64,000 nt of DNA from Tenrec ecaudatus (lineage: Eukaryota; Chordata; Mammalia; Afrosoricida; Tenrecidae). The stretch spans positions 291,147-355,146 of the forward strand of contig NW_027459426.1 in the NCBI RefSeq assembly GCF_050624435.1. The letters are read 5' to 3'. The translations under genes were made by a program, and so were the position numbers. Of the stretch, positions 21,875 to 33,780 are shown piece by piece. How positions within the stretch are numbered: the first letter of the stretch is position 1; every line of letters begins with the position of its first letter. Below the pieces are notes generated by a model. That model did not search any database. It saw nothing but the letters and a program-made list of their open reading frames with translations, and was not told where the DNA came from.

Positions 21875-23345
21875 CTAATCCAAAAGAAAAACAGCAAGAG
21901 CAAAGCATGAAGCCTTACAAAATAATAACCAAAAAAAGACAAAAATTAAGAGAAAACATAAGAAAATGAACTCAGGGCAAGAAAATTGAGGAAAAAACAC
22001 AATAATTCCACAAAGGGGCGGGGGAACCATAAAGACAACCCAATGCATAATGACAGCAATAAATGCATACACATCAATAATGAAATGGAATGTTAATGGA
22101 TACAATGTACCTCTCAAGAGGCAGTGAGAAGCACAATGGGTAAGGAAACTTGATCCATAAATCTATGCTTAAAACAAACACGATTGAGACATAAAGAGAA
22201 ATAGAATCTAAAAATCAAAGGTCGAAGAAAATACATCAAGAAAATGGCAATAAAAAACAAGGATAGCAATATTAACCAATGACAATTTTGAAGTCTGTTA
22301 CTGGCTATACAAATTAATAGTGAAATATACTTCAAGACCAAATCTTTAATGGGAGACCCATAAGGGCATCATATGATAAAAGGAACAAAAGAGCAAGAAG
22401 AAAAAAATATTAATGAATATATATGCATTCAATGGCAGACCCTCAAGATATATTAATCAAACTCTTATAGACTTAAAGAGAGAAATACATAATTTTACAG
22501 GAATAGAGTTAAATACACCTCACTGGGTTTTACAGAACAACTCAAAAGATCAACTAGATAATAAATCAATACAGTAACAGAAGAACTAAATACTATAATT
22601 ACTGACCTCTTAGACATATAGGGTGCATGCTATCCGGGAAAACCTCAATGTATCTTCTTCTCATGTTCATATGTACCATTCTTCAGAATAGTCCACATGT
22701 TAGGCTACAATGAAGGCTTAATAATTTTTAATTTGTGATATTATAAATAAAAATTTTTACTTCACAACATTATGAAATTAGATATAAACTATAGGAAGAT
22801 AAAAGAATAAAAAGGTAACATGGAAAATGAGAAATTGTGTGCATTAAATTGCTTGGAAATGGTAGGATTAAGGGATTAAGGTTTTAAATTCCTTACAAAA
22901 ATGAAAATAAGCATACCACAAGCTTTGGTACACAGCAGAAGCAGTACTAAGAACACTTGTTGTGAACAATGTATGAAGATATCAAAAAAGAGAGCAAAGT
23001 CAGTATGGTAACACAACACCTTCAACAATTAGAACAAAAAGAGCTATGTAAAATATCAGTCATAAGAAGGCAATAAATATTAAAGAATGGAGCAGAAATA
23101 AATGAAAAGGAACAGGGAAATAATCCATAAGACAAGTTAATTCTTTAAAAATATTAACAAATTTTGACAAACTACTGGTAAACTAATTAAAGTAAAAGTA
23201 ATAGGAAAAGCAAATATAAAGAATAAGAAACAAAAAATCCAATATCACAACAGAACCAAAACTATGAAGATCACAACAGTGAATTTGAAAATTTAGAATA
23301 AGTGGACATATTTCTAGAAAAACACTACCTATCTTTATTTTAAAA
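21875..23345 (+). mobile_element. Old L1 ORF2 remnant, sense
   Basis: A-rich sense-strand DNA keeps the order and wording of old L1 ORF2 (L1M type). It includes cacatgttaggctacaatgaa, tggagcagaaataaatgaaa, ttgacaaactactggtaaact, and a late tttctagaaaaacactacc. It is full of stops and indels. It ends abruptly at 23,346, where an antisense L1 3' UTR begins. Confidence 0.65.
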
Positions 23346-24630
23346 ATCATTTGGGGGGGGGGCTCATACAACATTATCACAATCTATCCATCCATCCATT
23401 GTGTCAAGCACATTTGTACATTTGTTGCCAACATCATTCTCAAAACATTTGCTTTCTACTTGAGCCCTTAGCATCATCTCCTCATTTTCCCCTCCCTCCC
23501 ACTCCTGCCTCACTCATGAACCCTTGTAAATTATTACTATTTTGTCATATCTCACAATGTCTGACATCTCTCTTCACCCACTTTTCTGTTGCTCATCCCC
23601 TAGGGAGGAGGTTATATATAGATCCTTGTAATCGGTTCCCCTTTAAATTTCCACCATCCCTCAACACTCCCAGTATCACCCCTCTCTCCCATTGTCCCTG
23701 AAGGGATCATCTGACCTGGATCCCACGTGTTTCCAGTTCCTGTCTGTACCAGTGTACAGCTGGATTTGTAAGGTAGAATTGGGATCATGATAAGATGGGG
23801 GGAGGAAGCATTTAAGAACTAGAGGTGGGGGGAGGAATCATTTAAGAACTAGAGGAAAATTGTATGTTCCATCTTTGCTACATTGCACCCTGCACTCTTC
23901 TCCTCCCCAAGACCCTTCTGTAGGGGGATGTCCAGTTGCCTACAGATGGGCTTTGGCTCCCAAATCTGCACTCCGCCTCATTCACAATGATATGAATTTT
24001 TGTTCTTTGATGCCTAGTCCCTGATCCCTTTGACACCTCGTGATCGCACAGTCTGGTGGGCTTCTTCCATGTGGGCTTTGTTGCTTCTCAGCTAGATGGC
24101 TGCTTGTTTACTTTCAAGCCTTTAAGACATCACACACTATATCTTTTGATAACTGGGCACCATCAGCTTTCTTCACCACATTTAATTAAGCACCCATTTG
24201 TCTTCAGTGATAGTGTTGGAAGGTGAGCATCATGGATTGCTAGTTTAATAGAACAAAGTATTCTTGCATTGAGGGAGTACTTGAGTGGAGGTCCAATGTC
24301 AATTGGCTACCTTAATATGAAACTAATAAATATATGCACATAGATTTATTTCCCCATCATCGCATATAAATATATATATACATATATGCATGCCTGCATT
24401 GAGATCTCTATAATTATCCTTTGCCTCCTAGCTCTGTCCTCTATTTCCTTTTACTTTCCTCTTGCCCCACTATCATGCTCAGCCTCCATTTTGGTTTTAG
24501 TAATTCCTCTCAGTTACATTGTCATTGATCAATCCCTACCAAGCATCTTAAATCCTCCTTGCCACTGATTTTGGATTCCTTGTTGTTCCCTTGTCCCTGG
24601 GTTTGTTAACACCACTTCCTTTCTTAAACA
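23346..24630 (-). mobile_element. Long L1 3' UTR, antisense
   Basis: It begins at a G-run followed by gctcatacaacattatcacaa, the complement of the L1 end ttgtgataagttgtatgagc. It continues through agcacatttgtacat, caaaacatttgctttctact and ggaggaggtta into a 1.2-kb pyrimidine-rich UTR. Its far part matches 13,330-13,735, and its near part is the complement of 25,700-25,820. Confidence 0.8.
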
Positions 24631-25195
24631 TATATGAGTTCACTAGGTTTATTTCTCTAGTCACCCTGGCCTAACATACACATAGACTGAGTGAAACAGT
24701 TTTTTAAGACAGACATAAATCTTGGAATGAAAGCTACAAACTATGAAAATAATTTTGTTTTAAGTAAGCTCTTTTTTCAGAGCTTCCATTTCTAAAGCCC
24801 TAAATATCAGTGAGAAAGGCCGGGTATATAGGCGCCAGTTAATGCCAAGGAGAGAGAGAACTTTATGCACTGAGATAAGTCTTTGGCTTAGCTAGTACCC
24901 ATGATAACTTGCTCCTGCACACAGTCATGGGAGAATCAGTGAGACAAGGTGGAGGGGGTTAACTTGGGGTTGGAGTTATGGAGCATTTCTTGCTAAGTTA
25001 CAGGTGAACAAAGTATAACATTCTCCTAACTAATTTATATTTCTACCAAAACAACAGTAGATTGATTCTTCAAGATCCTCTCTCTCTAGTTCATGATACT
25101 TTCAACATTCTAGGTCAGAAAAAAAAAAGCCTCAAATGGGGCTTTCAGTGAAGTTAACACTCAGCTAAGACCCAGAACAAAATTATACCCAATGA
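24631..25195. other. Unassigned DNA between L1 pieces
   Basis: No gene or named repeat is recognised between the two L1 3' UTR copies. Confidence 0.35.
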
Positions 25196-25199
25196 GAAT

Positions 25200-25830
25200 G
25201 GGGGTGGGGGGCATGGAGTGGAGACCCAATGCCCATCTGTAGACAATTGGACATCCCCTCACATAGGGGTCACAGGGAAGAGATGAGCTAGTCAGGATGC
25301 AGTATAGCACCGATGAAGCACACAACTTTCCTCTAGCTCTTTGGTGTTTCTTTCACCCCACTATCATGACCTCAGTACTACCTTAGAAATTGGATTAGAT
25401 CAGAGCATGCACCTGGCTCCAGATAAGAGCCTGGAAAAACACATGGAATCCAGGATAGATAAACCCCTCAGGGCCAAAAATGAGATTAGAGATACTGGGA
25501 GGATTAGGGGAGGAGAAAGGGGGAATTGATCACAAGGATCAATCTAGAAACCTCTATGAGGAGTATAAACAATGGAAAAGTGGGTGAGGGGAGATGGAGG
25601 ATAATGTAAGATATGAAAATAAAAATCCATAATTTATCAAGGGTTTGTGAGGGAGGATGTACAGGGGAGGGAGGAGGAAGAAATGGGGAGCTGATATCAG
25701 GGGCTCAAGGGGGAAGACAATGCTTTGAAAATGATGATGGCAGCATATATGCAAAGGTTCTTGACACAATGGATGAATGTATGGATTGTAATAAGTGATG
25801 TAAGAGCCCCCAATGAAAGTATTTAAAATA
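25200..25830 (+). mobile_element. L1 3' UTR copy, sense, with terminal end
   Basis: Sense counterpart of the 23.3-kb copy: gacccaatgcccatctgtag, the G/A-rich block gaggatgtacaggggagg, gggctcaagggggaagacaa, tgaaaatgatgatggcag and cacaatggatgaatgtatgg, ending with agagcccccaatgaaagt and an A-rich end. It is 5' truncated. Confidence 0.8.
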
Positions 25831-26229
25831 AATACTCAGCTAAACTCAGATTCTATCTTCACATACACTCAGCCTCTACTGAGTTATTTCTGATCTCTGA
25901 CTTGCAATGTAAAGCAATGTAAGGAGTGTCAGATGGAGCGAGGTTGCTGAGAGTCCCCTGGCCAAAACAGGGTGAGACAATCTTTCATTTAAGAATGTAC
26001 TGGACATCAGAGGGTTCTGACCCAATTTTGTAAGCTTTTCCAATTGTCAGTCTTGTGCCTCTCCCAATCAGGCCCCTTTCCTTTCCCTGCTCCTGTAGTC
26101 CCACATTTGATTGTGTTTAATTGATCTACCTATCATTATTGCTTTCTTTTGAATTCTGTAAAGGAGTTCAAAAGAACTACATGTTCGGTGTAAGGAGAGG
26201 CTTTCTGCCAAAGAAAAAGACCTGACTTC

Positions 26230-27560
26230 AGTTTTTGTTGTTGATGATATTTAGTGTGTTTTTTTAACAGACCTTTGAAACTAATCATAGTTCAAGAAGT
26301 CTTTAAGAAAAGTATTTCTTTCCTCTCACAACACACTACCAGGAACGATATCCATTATATATATATAATATATATACATACATATATATATAATTATATA
26401 TTATATGTATATAATTGTGCAATTACTCAAATTTTATAAATAGCTAAGCAATCAGAATGTTCTTGTGAGTTCCTGGATCCTCTGTATTTATACTCTCTGA
26501 AAATTTATTTTCATGTCAGTACTTTGTGAATCCTTGGAGGTACTACTGCCAACCCCTGGATTGTTTTGTTACTCAAATAAGCTCTTTAATTTTTAACAGA
26601 AACCCCAGTATGCTCTTTGACAGGAATGATGGAAGATGAAATGGTATGAACATTTTTTCTCATGGCTGTCTATCAATCGCTGCTACATCCTGAAGGAAAG
26701 AAAGAAAGAGGAGGGGAGAAGGATGAAGGAAGGGAGGGAGAGAGAGTAATATAGAAGCAACAATACACGGAAATAGAGTTGCCATCTTAAGGAAATTTTA
26801 TTTTTATTAATCTAGTAGCTAATCTTTGGTGACAAGGATGTATTTACTACCAATAAATTAGCCAAGAGGAATCAGATTTCAGAATAAGAACAATAAAGTC
26901 ATTGGCCATTCTGTGTGAGACCACTGCCCAACCAGCTTAACCCTGTAAATTTCACACTTACCCAAGAAACCTCCCCTGGGATATGACGTATTGATACACG
27001 ATGATGAAATACATATACCTCATGTAGTGCCAACAATTATTCTGTATTTTCCTTCCTGATACTCTTTGGATGCATTTCTTTCTAGAAAAGTATACCATTC
27101 CATCAACCTACTATCAGTTATGTCTAAATATGCTGGGCAAACATGCAGAGAAAGGACATTCCCAACTTCAGGTCACCATGGAACAGAAGGACTTTGGTCA
27201 AGGATCCAGAATGTGCTAGAAAGACATCGCCACATCAAACCAGAAGACATTTAGAAGGAAGAATTATGAAAAACTCATTTCTTGTCAAAAGTCACAACCC
27301 CACCCTGATGCACACTCAGGACTGTTGCTGTGAAATTGATGCATATCTGTTATTGCCTACATTTCCTTCGTCGTGTCCGTGCCTAAAACTCTAAACTCCC
27401 CTCCTCCACTGTGCTTTTCCTTCAGGAGCTGGCCTTGGAGAGTCTTCTGGCTCACTACATGCTTGTTCCAAGTAGAGTTCCCCCATCTCATTTGTATATA
27501 GCCCCCTGCCTTTGTTTTCCAGCAGGAGTTTGATTGGTAACTTGGGACACACTTCCTCTT
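26230..27560 (+). repeat. Copy 2 of the about 1-kb dispersed repeat (LTR-like)
   Basis: Paralogous to 6,540-7,520 over its length, with extra AT-rich microsatellite (26,357-26,425) and a GA-rich tract (26,695-26,750). An insertion-like stretch at about 27,060-27,340 has no partner in copy 1. Confidence 0.55.
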
Positions 27561-27794
27561 GCTGTGTTTATTCAATATGACATTACATATTCATCTCCGC
27601 CTGCCCCTACCGTGTCCTCCCAGAACAGTTATTCTACTAGGTCCTGTGAGGAGTACTGTTTTATGTTTCTACATATTTTTACTTATTTAGTTCTCTTTGA
27701 GTGTGTTCCAGTTTATACCAACCCTGTGTCCAACAGAACAGGACACAGTCTGATGCTGTGCCATCATCACACTGGTTATGCTTGATCTCACTGC

Positions 27795-28085
27795 TACATC
27801 TGTTGTATCAATTCATGCCACCGAGGAGCTTCCTCTTTTTCACTGACTGTCAACTTTACTAAGCATGGTGTCTTTTCCAGGTACTGCTCTCTCCTCATAG
27901 CATGACCAATGTGTGTAAAGTGAAGTATCACCATCCTTGCTTCTAAGAAATTCTCTGGTTGCACTTCAGTTCCAACGATGCTGAGCTTTTCATCAAGTTT
28001 AACCTGCTCCAATCCACTTGTCTTCTGGGTATTCTTTAGAATATCTACTGTATGTGAAGAAATGCCTATGGTTAGGTAGCCCATT
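27795..28085 (-). mobile_element. RTE LINE C-terminal fragment, antisense
   Basis: The - strand reads HFTHIGHAMRREQYLEKT followed by PCLVKL, the conserved C-terminal 'GHVMRRE..LEK..MLGK' block of RTE/BovB ORF2. The same block lies at 60.75-60.87 kb. Confidence 0.75.
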
Positions 28086-29200
28086 TATGAACAGTAGAGT
28101 GTGATAACTACAGAAACATGCTATAGAGGTGGACAATGAGACAGAGGAAGACCAATAGGAAATCTGAGATGTACCTTGGCCAAGACAGAGATAGCCTGAA
28201 CAAGAAAACAAGCCAGGAGAAACCTTATTTGCTCCTCTCTTAAGCTCTTGGGTTTATGGTTGTCCATTTTTAAAGCCTTTGTGAAAGACTGCAGCCTACA
28301 GTAAAGGAATGGTAATGGGTAGGTAGATGGGTGATGCCATGGGCCAAGGTGATGGCAGAAGCTTAAAAATACAAGATGCATCCAGGAAAGAGATGACTTA
28401 TCAACATGTTTGTGCCTAGATTCTGGACCCCAAGCTTTCTAGGTAATGCTGACAGATGGCAAACAACACAAACTGTAGGAGAGTGGTTATTGGTTTGGGT
28501 TCAAGCATAGCCAATCCATAGTCTTGGTCTGCAAGGGAGAAGGGGAAAACTGAGTGCCTAGGCTTAATCATGTAAAACATGTTCCTCCAGGAACATAGTT
28601 TGGCAAGAAAACAAAATGAAAGTGCTGGGAAGAGGCTATGCTGTGATAAAATAGGGAGGCAGTAGCCTGAATGGGTAGTTGGACATCATTGGCACTGCCC
28701 TTTTGCAATCCCCAGGATGTCTCTGAAGGCAGGGATGTGTGAGGTTGCAGTTATAGGATAAAGGGTGTAGACTAGTGCTCCTCTGAAATTAATCAGCAAG
28801 TCAGGCTACTAGAGAAAAACACAATTTGTTTAATGCCCCGTCATCAAGCATACCTTAAATATAAGGCTCACCATACCACCAAGTCTTAAGAACAGGTTTC
28901 AACTCAGGGATCTTATTTTGGTCGGTTGCAGAGAACAGTTGCCTTCCAGACCCCTCCGTGAGCAACATTCTTAATCTAAGCTTGACTAAGTTCTAACTCC
29001 TTCCAGAAAACTGTTAGCCTATGTAAAAAATACAAAACAACAGAATGGTGATAGTCATTCTATCACCAGTCAAGAGATCAATAGATACATTGTATTGGAT
29101 GAATAAACCTTATTTGGCTGTTTAGATTGTTGAAGAGCAGGGATCTTACTTTAAAGAGTAGGTTCCCCTCACCCAAACTACCGTATTATGAATGGCCTCA
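28086..29200. other. Unassigned DNA
   Basis: No recognised gene. Possible unclassified repeat text lies around 28,790-29,000. Nothing firm. Confidence 0.3.
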
Positions 29201-29204
29201 CATG

Positions 29205-29612
29205 TGGAAGTTGATCACTGAATAAGGAAGACTGAAGAAGAACAGATTTGACTGAATTGTAGTGATGGCCAAGAATAGTGAAATAACATTGTTCTCCAAA
29301 AGCACAAATAAGTCTGTCTTCGAATAAATGAGCTCAGAATGTTAGTTAGAGGAGAGAGTAGGGAGGCCATATTACATACTTTGGACAATGTTGTCAGAAG
29401 GGAGGAGTCCCTTGAGAAGGACAATATGTCCGGTAAAGTAGGGGGGAAGTGAAAAATAGGAATCCCTCAACAAAATGGATTGACAGTGACGGCAGTAATG
29501 GGTTCAACCTAAATTGCGAGTCTGTTAAAGGAGAACGCAGTGTTTCTGTTGTGTATTGGGTCCCTACAATGTGGAATCAACTCAATGGCACCTAACATTG
29601 ACAACCTCAGAA
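29205..29612 (+). mobile_element. RTE LINE 3' end, sense
   Basis: The order gccatattacatactttgga, gaaggacaatatgtccggta, aaaatggattgacagtgacg and tctgttgtgtattgggtccc, then aatcaactcaatggcaccta, is the C-terminal coding and tail region of the afrotherian RTE. The end is the tail shared with AfroSINEs. Confidence 0.75.
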
Positions 29613-29989
29613 ACCACTAATCAATACACAAGAGAGGTGCAAAATACTTGTGTGATAGTTATATTTATAAAAGTTATTTCCATGATAACAGATGCCAAAC
29701 CTTTCATGTGAAGTTTTCTGCAACATAAACTCTCTTATTAAAAAGAAAGAATGGCTTGCCTTTGCTATAAAAAAATAAACAAGGTGATGATAAAATCACT
29801 GAGGAATTCCTGTCCCTCATTGATGTACACCATTCTCCTGGAGGTGAACTGAAGGAAATTCTCTATGATCCACGCAGCATGTCTTATGGCAGAGTATTTC
29901 TCATCTTGGGCTCAAGTGTGAGGGTAGCACACAGTCACTCTGGTGTGAGTGGCTATTTGTCCATCAAGGGTACTGTAAATCATTTATCC

Positions 29990-30482
29990 CTCTATGCAAG
30001 TAGTTCTCAACCTGTTGGTCACAACCCCTTTGGGGGTTGAATGACCCTTTCACAGGGGACGCCTGAGACCATCGGAAAACACATATTTTTGATGGTCGTA
30101 GGAACTGAGACCTTATCCATCTCCAGGTAGGTCTGCCAACATGCAGATACACCCACATGAGTCCCTGACGTGAAGACTGTTACCCATGCTACACCAGGCT
30201 TCAAGACAAATTTTCATTTATTTATAATTAGAAAGAAATATTTCACAATATATAATTATATGTTGTTTTTGTTATTAATCACTATGCTTTATTTATCCTC
30301 AATTTGTAACAATAGAAATATATACTGCATATGAGATATTTACATTAGGATTCATAACAGTAGCAAAATTACTGTTATGAAGTAGCAACAAAAATAATTT
30401 TATGGTTGGGGAGTCACCACAACATGAGGAACTGTATTAAAGTGTCATAGTATTAGGAATTTTGAGAAACACTGCTCTACAC
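29990..30482 (+). mobile_element. Non-autonomous hAT transposon, SPIN-like
   Basis: The element spans 29,998-30,474 (477 bp). Imperfect terminal inverted repeats are present: AGTAGTTCTCAACC at the left, and the complement of TTTGAGAAACACTG at the right. They resemble the SPIN/URR1 terminus CAGTGGTTCTCAACC. The left subterminal ccctttgggggttgaatgac and right tcaccacaacatgagga are typical of that family. Flanks CTCTATGC (29,990-29,997) and CTCTACAC (30,475-30,482) are an 8-bp duplication with two mismatches, as expected for hAT. No transposase. The family name is recalled, not searched. Confidence 0.75.
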
Positions 30483-30749
30483 TGGGAGGTCAGTTGCAAG
30501 ACCTGAGGATCCCTCCAGAACAAGTGATCTATGAGGTGAGTGGGTTTCAAGAAGCTCAGAGGGTCCAGAATCAACTGAATCACAATTAAATTCCATGAGA
30601 AACTTCAAGGCTAAATCTAAAGTAGATTAAAGACCAGAGGATTCACACAGTATGAATAAACACTTTTTCCCTTAAGTTCAAGTTATTGGGTGAAAACATA
30701 ACAATAGTTGTGAGAGTACACTTACTAACATTTTCTTTTTTTAAAATCT

Positions 30750-30925
30750 ATATATATTTTTTTACAAAACAATCTTATCACCTTCAAAGAACTCTCCATT
30801 ACACTTAATAGAGTTGTTAAACCTGTGATTACATTTTTGCAAACATTTTTCAAACTCATCTGTTTGGATGGCTGACAGCACCACCCATGTTTTTTTTTTC
30901 CTTCACCTCTTCTTTTTTTTCCTCT
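30750..30925 (-). mobile_element. mariner-like transposase C-terminal remnant
   Basis: The - strand reads LSAIQTDEFEKCLQKCNHRF, then NNSIKCNGEFFEGDKIVL, and a stop at 30,762-30,764. This is the C-terminal pattern of mariner transposases (EEV..., ...KC...NG.YFEGD). The upstream part is missing: the coding stretch runs into a dimeric L1 tail at about 30,925. Confidence 0.65.
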
Positions 30926-31225
30926 TTTTTTAAACAATTTATTAGGGGCTCATACAACTCTTATCACAGTTCATAAGTTCATACATATACATACATCAAT
31001 TGTATAAAGCACATCTGTACATTCTTTGCCCTAATCATTTTTTTCTCCTCTTTTCTTTTTTTACATTTTATTAGGGACTCATACAACTCTTATCACAATC
31101 CATACATATACATACATCAATTGTATAAAGCACATCCATACATTCCCTGCCCCAATCATTCTCAAAGCATTTGCTCTCCACTCAAGCCCCCTGCATCAGG
31201 CCCTCTTTTTTCTTCTTTTCTTTTT
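30926..31225 (-). mobile_element. Second dimeric L1 3'-end element, antisense
   Basis: Two head-to-tail copies of the L1 end complement (attaggggctcatacaactc... and attagggactcatacaactc...) are separated by the complement of aaaaaaagaaaagaggag. The architecture, including the linker, equals that of 16,314-16,634. The outer copy reaches back to the tctccactcaagcccc and catcaggccctct blocks of the L1 3' UTR. Confidence 0.85.
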
Positions 31226-31254
31226 TTTGTCACTTACTAGCATTTTCTATGAGA

Positions 31255-31790
31255 CCAGTAATAAACTGTTAACAAGGCTAGATGATGATACTTCAAGAAA
31301 ACTGTAGACCAATATTTATAATGGATCTACATGAAAAAGTGCTTGAAAATATTGGGAACTGAGTCAGACAACACACTGAAATAATTATATACCATGACTA
31401 ATTGGAATCTCCCCCAGAGTTGATTTAACATAAGAAAATAAGCTCTGTAATATAGCAATTAATGCAAAAAAGGATTAACTATCTAAATAGACACATGAAA
31501 CATACTAAACAAAGTCAGAGGCTTTTCATGTTAAAAAAAACACCTCTGAAAATCTAACATGAAACAATATAGTTCAATATGTGAATATGATAATACACAT
31601 TCCTATTTTAAAAAAATGAAAATGTCATACTTAGAGGAAAGAGAAAAACATCACCACACCTCAGAAAAAGGACAAACATAAATGTGCACTTTCACTGCTG
31701 ATATTAAAAATTGACTATGTTCTAACTAGAGCAATCAAAATATGATTTTTTTTTAAAAAGAAAAGAGGCTTCCCAAATGAAATAAAATTG
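31255..31790 (+). mobile_element. Old L1 ORF2 reverse-transcriptase remnant, sense
   Basis: The order ttctatgagaccagtaat, aactgtagaccaatattta, ataccatgactaattggaat, and later aaatgtgcactttcactgct and aactagagcaatcaaaatat is that of L1M ORF2 (FYETS, NYRPIS, H.DQVGF, CPLSP, ARAI). Heavily decayed. It may continue the remnant that stops at 23,345. Confidence 0.65.
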
Positions 31791-32130
31791 CCTCTAATCA
31801 TAAATTAATGTTCATATCCATAAAATATGCAAAATATGCCATAAATAGCTAATAAATATATAAACGTTGTAGGCTACATTTCAACACGCAAAAATAACTT
31901 TTGAAAGTTAACCCAATAACTATTAATTGTTAATCAACAACTCCCAAACCATTAACCCTTACACCTTAAGACGCTGAGCATCCTTACAGCACACTGATAA
32001 TATCCTAAAACATTGAACCCCTAACCACCTGAAAAGCTCTTTACATCCACGATGTCTATTAGCATCCTGAGCATTCCCTGATAGCCACAGCTAAGTGGAA
32101 AAAATATAGGATTTCCTTAAGAAATCCTAA
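31791..32130. other. Unassigned AT-rich DNA
   Basis: Nothing recognised. It may be the tail of the L1 remnant. Confidence 0.3.
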
Positions 32131-32132
32131 CA

Positions 32133-32374
32133 CCATACACCAGGAATCCTCAAACCAGGCCCGTGGGCCACATGCGGCCTGCCGAGGATATTTATCAGGC
32201 CCACCAGTAGTTTTTGTTGCTGCTGCCAGTCCTGCTTAGCAGCAGACCTGTCCAGTGTGCATATAAATTTGTTCATAGTTTCTTTAAAAAAAAACTATAG
32301 TCTGGACCTCCAACCGCCTGAGGGACAGTGAACTGGCCCCCTGCATAAAAAGTTTGAAGACCCCTGCCATACAC
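32133..32374 (+). mobile_element. Non-autonomous hAT transposon, OposCharlie1-like
   Basis: The element spans 32,141-32,366 (226 bp). It starts CAGGAATCCTCAAAC and ends GTTTGAAGACCCCTG, imperfect terminal inverted repeats of the CAGGGGTCCTCAAAC type. It is flanked by a perfect 8-bp duplication CCATACAC (32,133-32,140 and 32,367-32,374). Internal text (gggccacatgcggcctgccg, tgagggacagtgaactgg) fits the OC1 family as I recall it. No transposase. Confidence 0.8.
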
Positions 32375-33225
32375 GCTCAAACTAACCTAATTCAATTATC
32401 CCAATTGTTTGAGTCAGGAACACAACTTTGAATATATTCTCCAACCTTAATCTTAACTTTATGACACAATGTCTCAATATCAGAAACCACCTTCCAAAAC
32501 TATACTGTTTAAACCATAACTCTCTATCTTTATGCCATAACACATAAGCCCCTAAGTAACGCCAAACATAAGCTGGTAGGCACGACACATTCTAAACATA
32601 GAGCCCTTTAATCCATCCACCAACATCTGACTCTCCACTCATGACACTGAAATTCTAGTTCTATCCATTGACTCTTGTTCTTGAACCGGGAGCATTAATC
32701 CCAGGGCCTAGATTCCAATCTCAAATACAGACTCTGACTCTAGCACTCTACAACCCTACACAGAACCCAAATCTAACCCATCAAGAAACTCACATTGCTA
32801 ATTATGTATGTGGAACTGTCTGCTCTCTCAGACTTTACCTAAATGTACAGAACTAAGGTAGGCAGACAGGCAAAACCAGGAACCACAAGCACATTTTCAG
32901 TAAACTTTTAAGGCATTTGCATCTGATTCATGGAAGGTGGCAAAATAAAGTGGTTTATACATGTTTTATATGAATATTCTATATATGAAATGAAAAGCTC
33001 ATTAGCAATAAGTATGCATGGAAATTCCCACACTGGCAAAATAAATGGATCATAAAGAAACACTAGCAAAAAAGTAAAACAAAAGAGGCAATAGTTAGAA
33101 GAAATGCAAATGAGGACTCTCAGGTTTATGACCAATATGTGAAGAGCCCAAAGTCACCATTCCAATCCCCAAGAAAAAAGGTGACCAATTAAACTCAGAA
33201 TACAGAGGTCACAGGTCATGGTTTC
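32375..33225. other. Unassigned DNA
   Basis: No gene or nameable repeat. The open frame at 32,908-33,135 (-) has no domain. Confidence 0.3.
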
Positions 33226-33227
33226 GT

Positions 33228-33440
33228 TTGGTTGTCCATTAAAAAAAATGAACTCTCATTGGGTCAATTCTGACTTATAAAGTCTCTACAGGGCAGAGTA
33301 CAAAAGGCCCTGTGTGTTTCTGAAACGGCAACTCTTTAAGGGACTAGAAAACATCACCAGTTAATGGTTTTGAATTGCTGAATGTGTGGTTAGCAATCCA
33401 ACACATAACCCACTACATCCCCATGGGTACATCATGTTCT
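33228..33440 (-). mobile_element. AfroSINE, antisense
   Basis: Complement of the AfroSINE tail (ctctcattgggtcaattctg, gtctctacagggcagagta), then the body and the tRNA-like head end (ttgaattgctgaatgtgtgg, aatccaacacataaccca). Confidence 0.7.
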
Positions 33441-33780
33441 TATAAACTGGAGAAAACTAGATTGCAGCTAACAATAAGAAAGGTATTCTTTTCAATGTCT
33501 CTAATTAATTAATCTAGTTAGGACCCAGACCAAACATCAGTCCTCAAAACAGGGGGTAGGTACACATAGGTAGGTACGCTCTCAGTTGATTTCTACTGTG
33601 AAATCATTCTATGTCCCTGCCTATGGGACCATTTTGTTTAGTGGTGGTTTCACCCTATGCCCTTAATAATCTAATTAATTGAATTCATTGAAAACTGTGA
33701 TTTGAAGAATGTGATGGGATTACCTAAGAGCGACCAAAATAATTTGTTCCAGGAGAAAATACCTTCGGGAGTTATCCATT

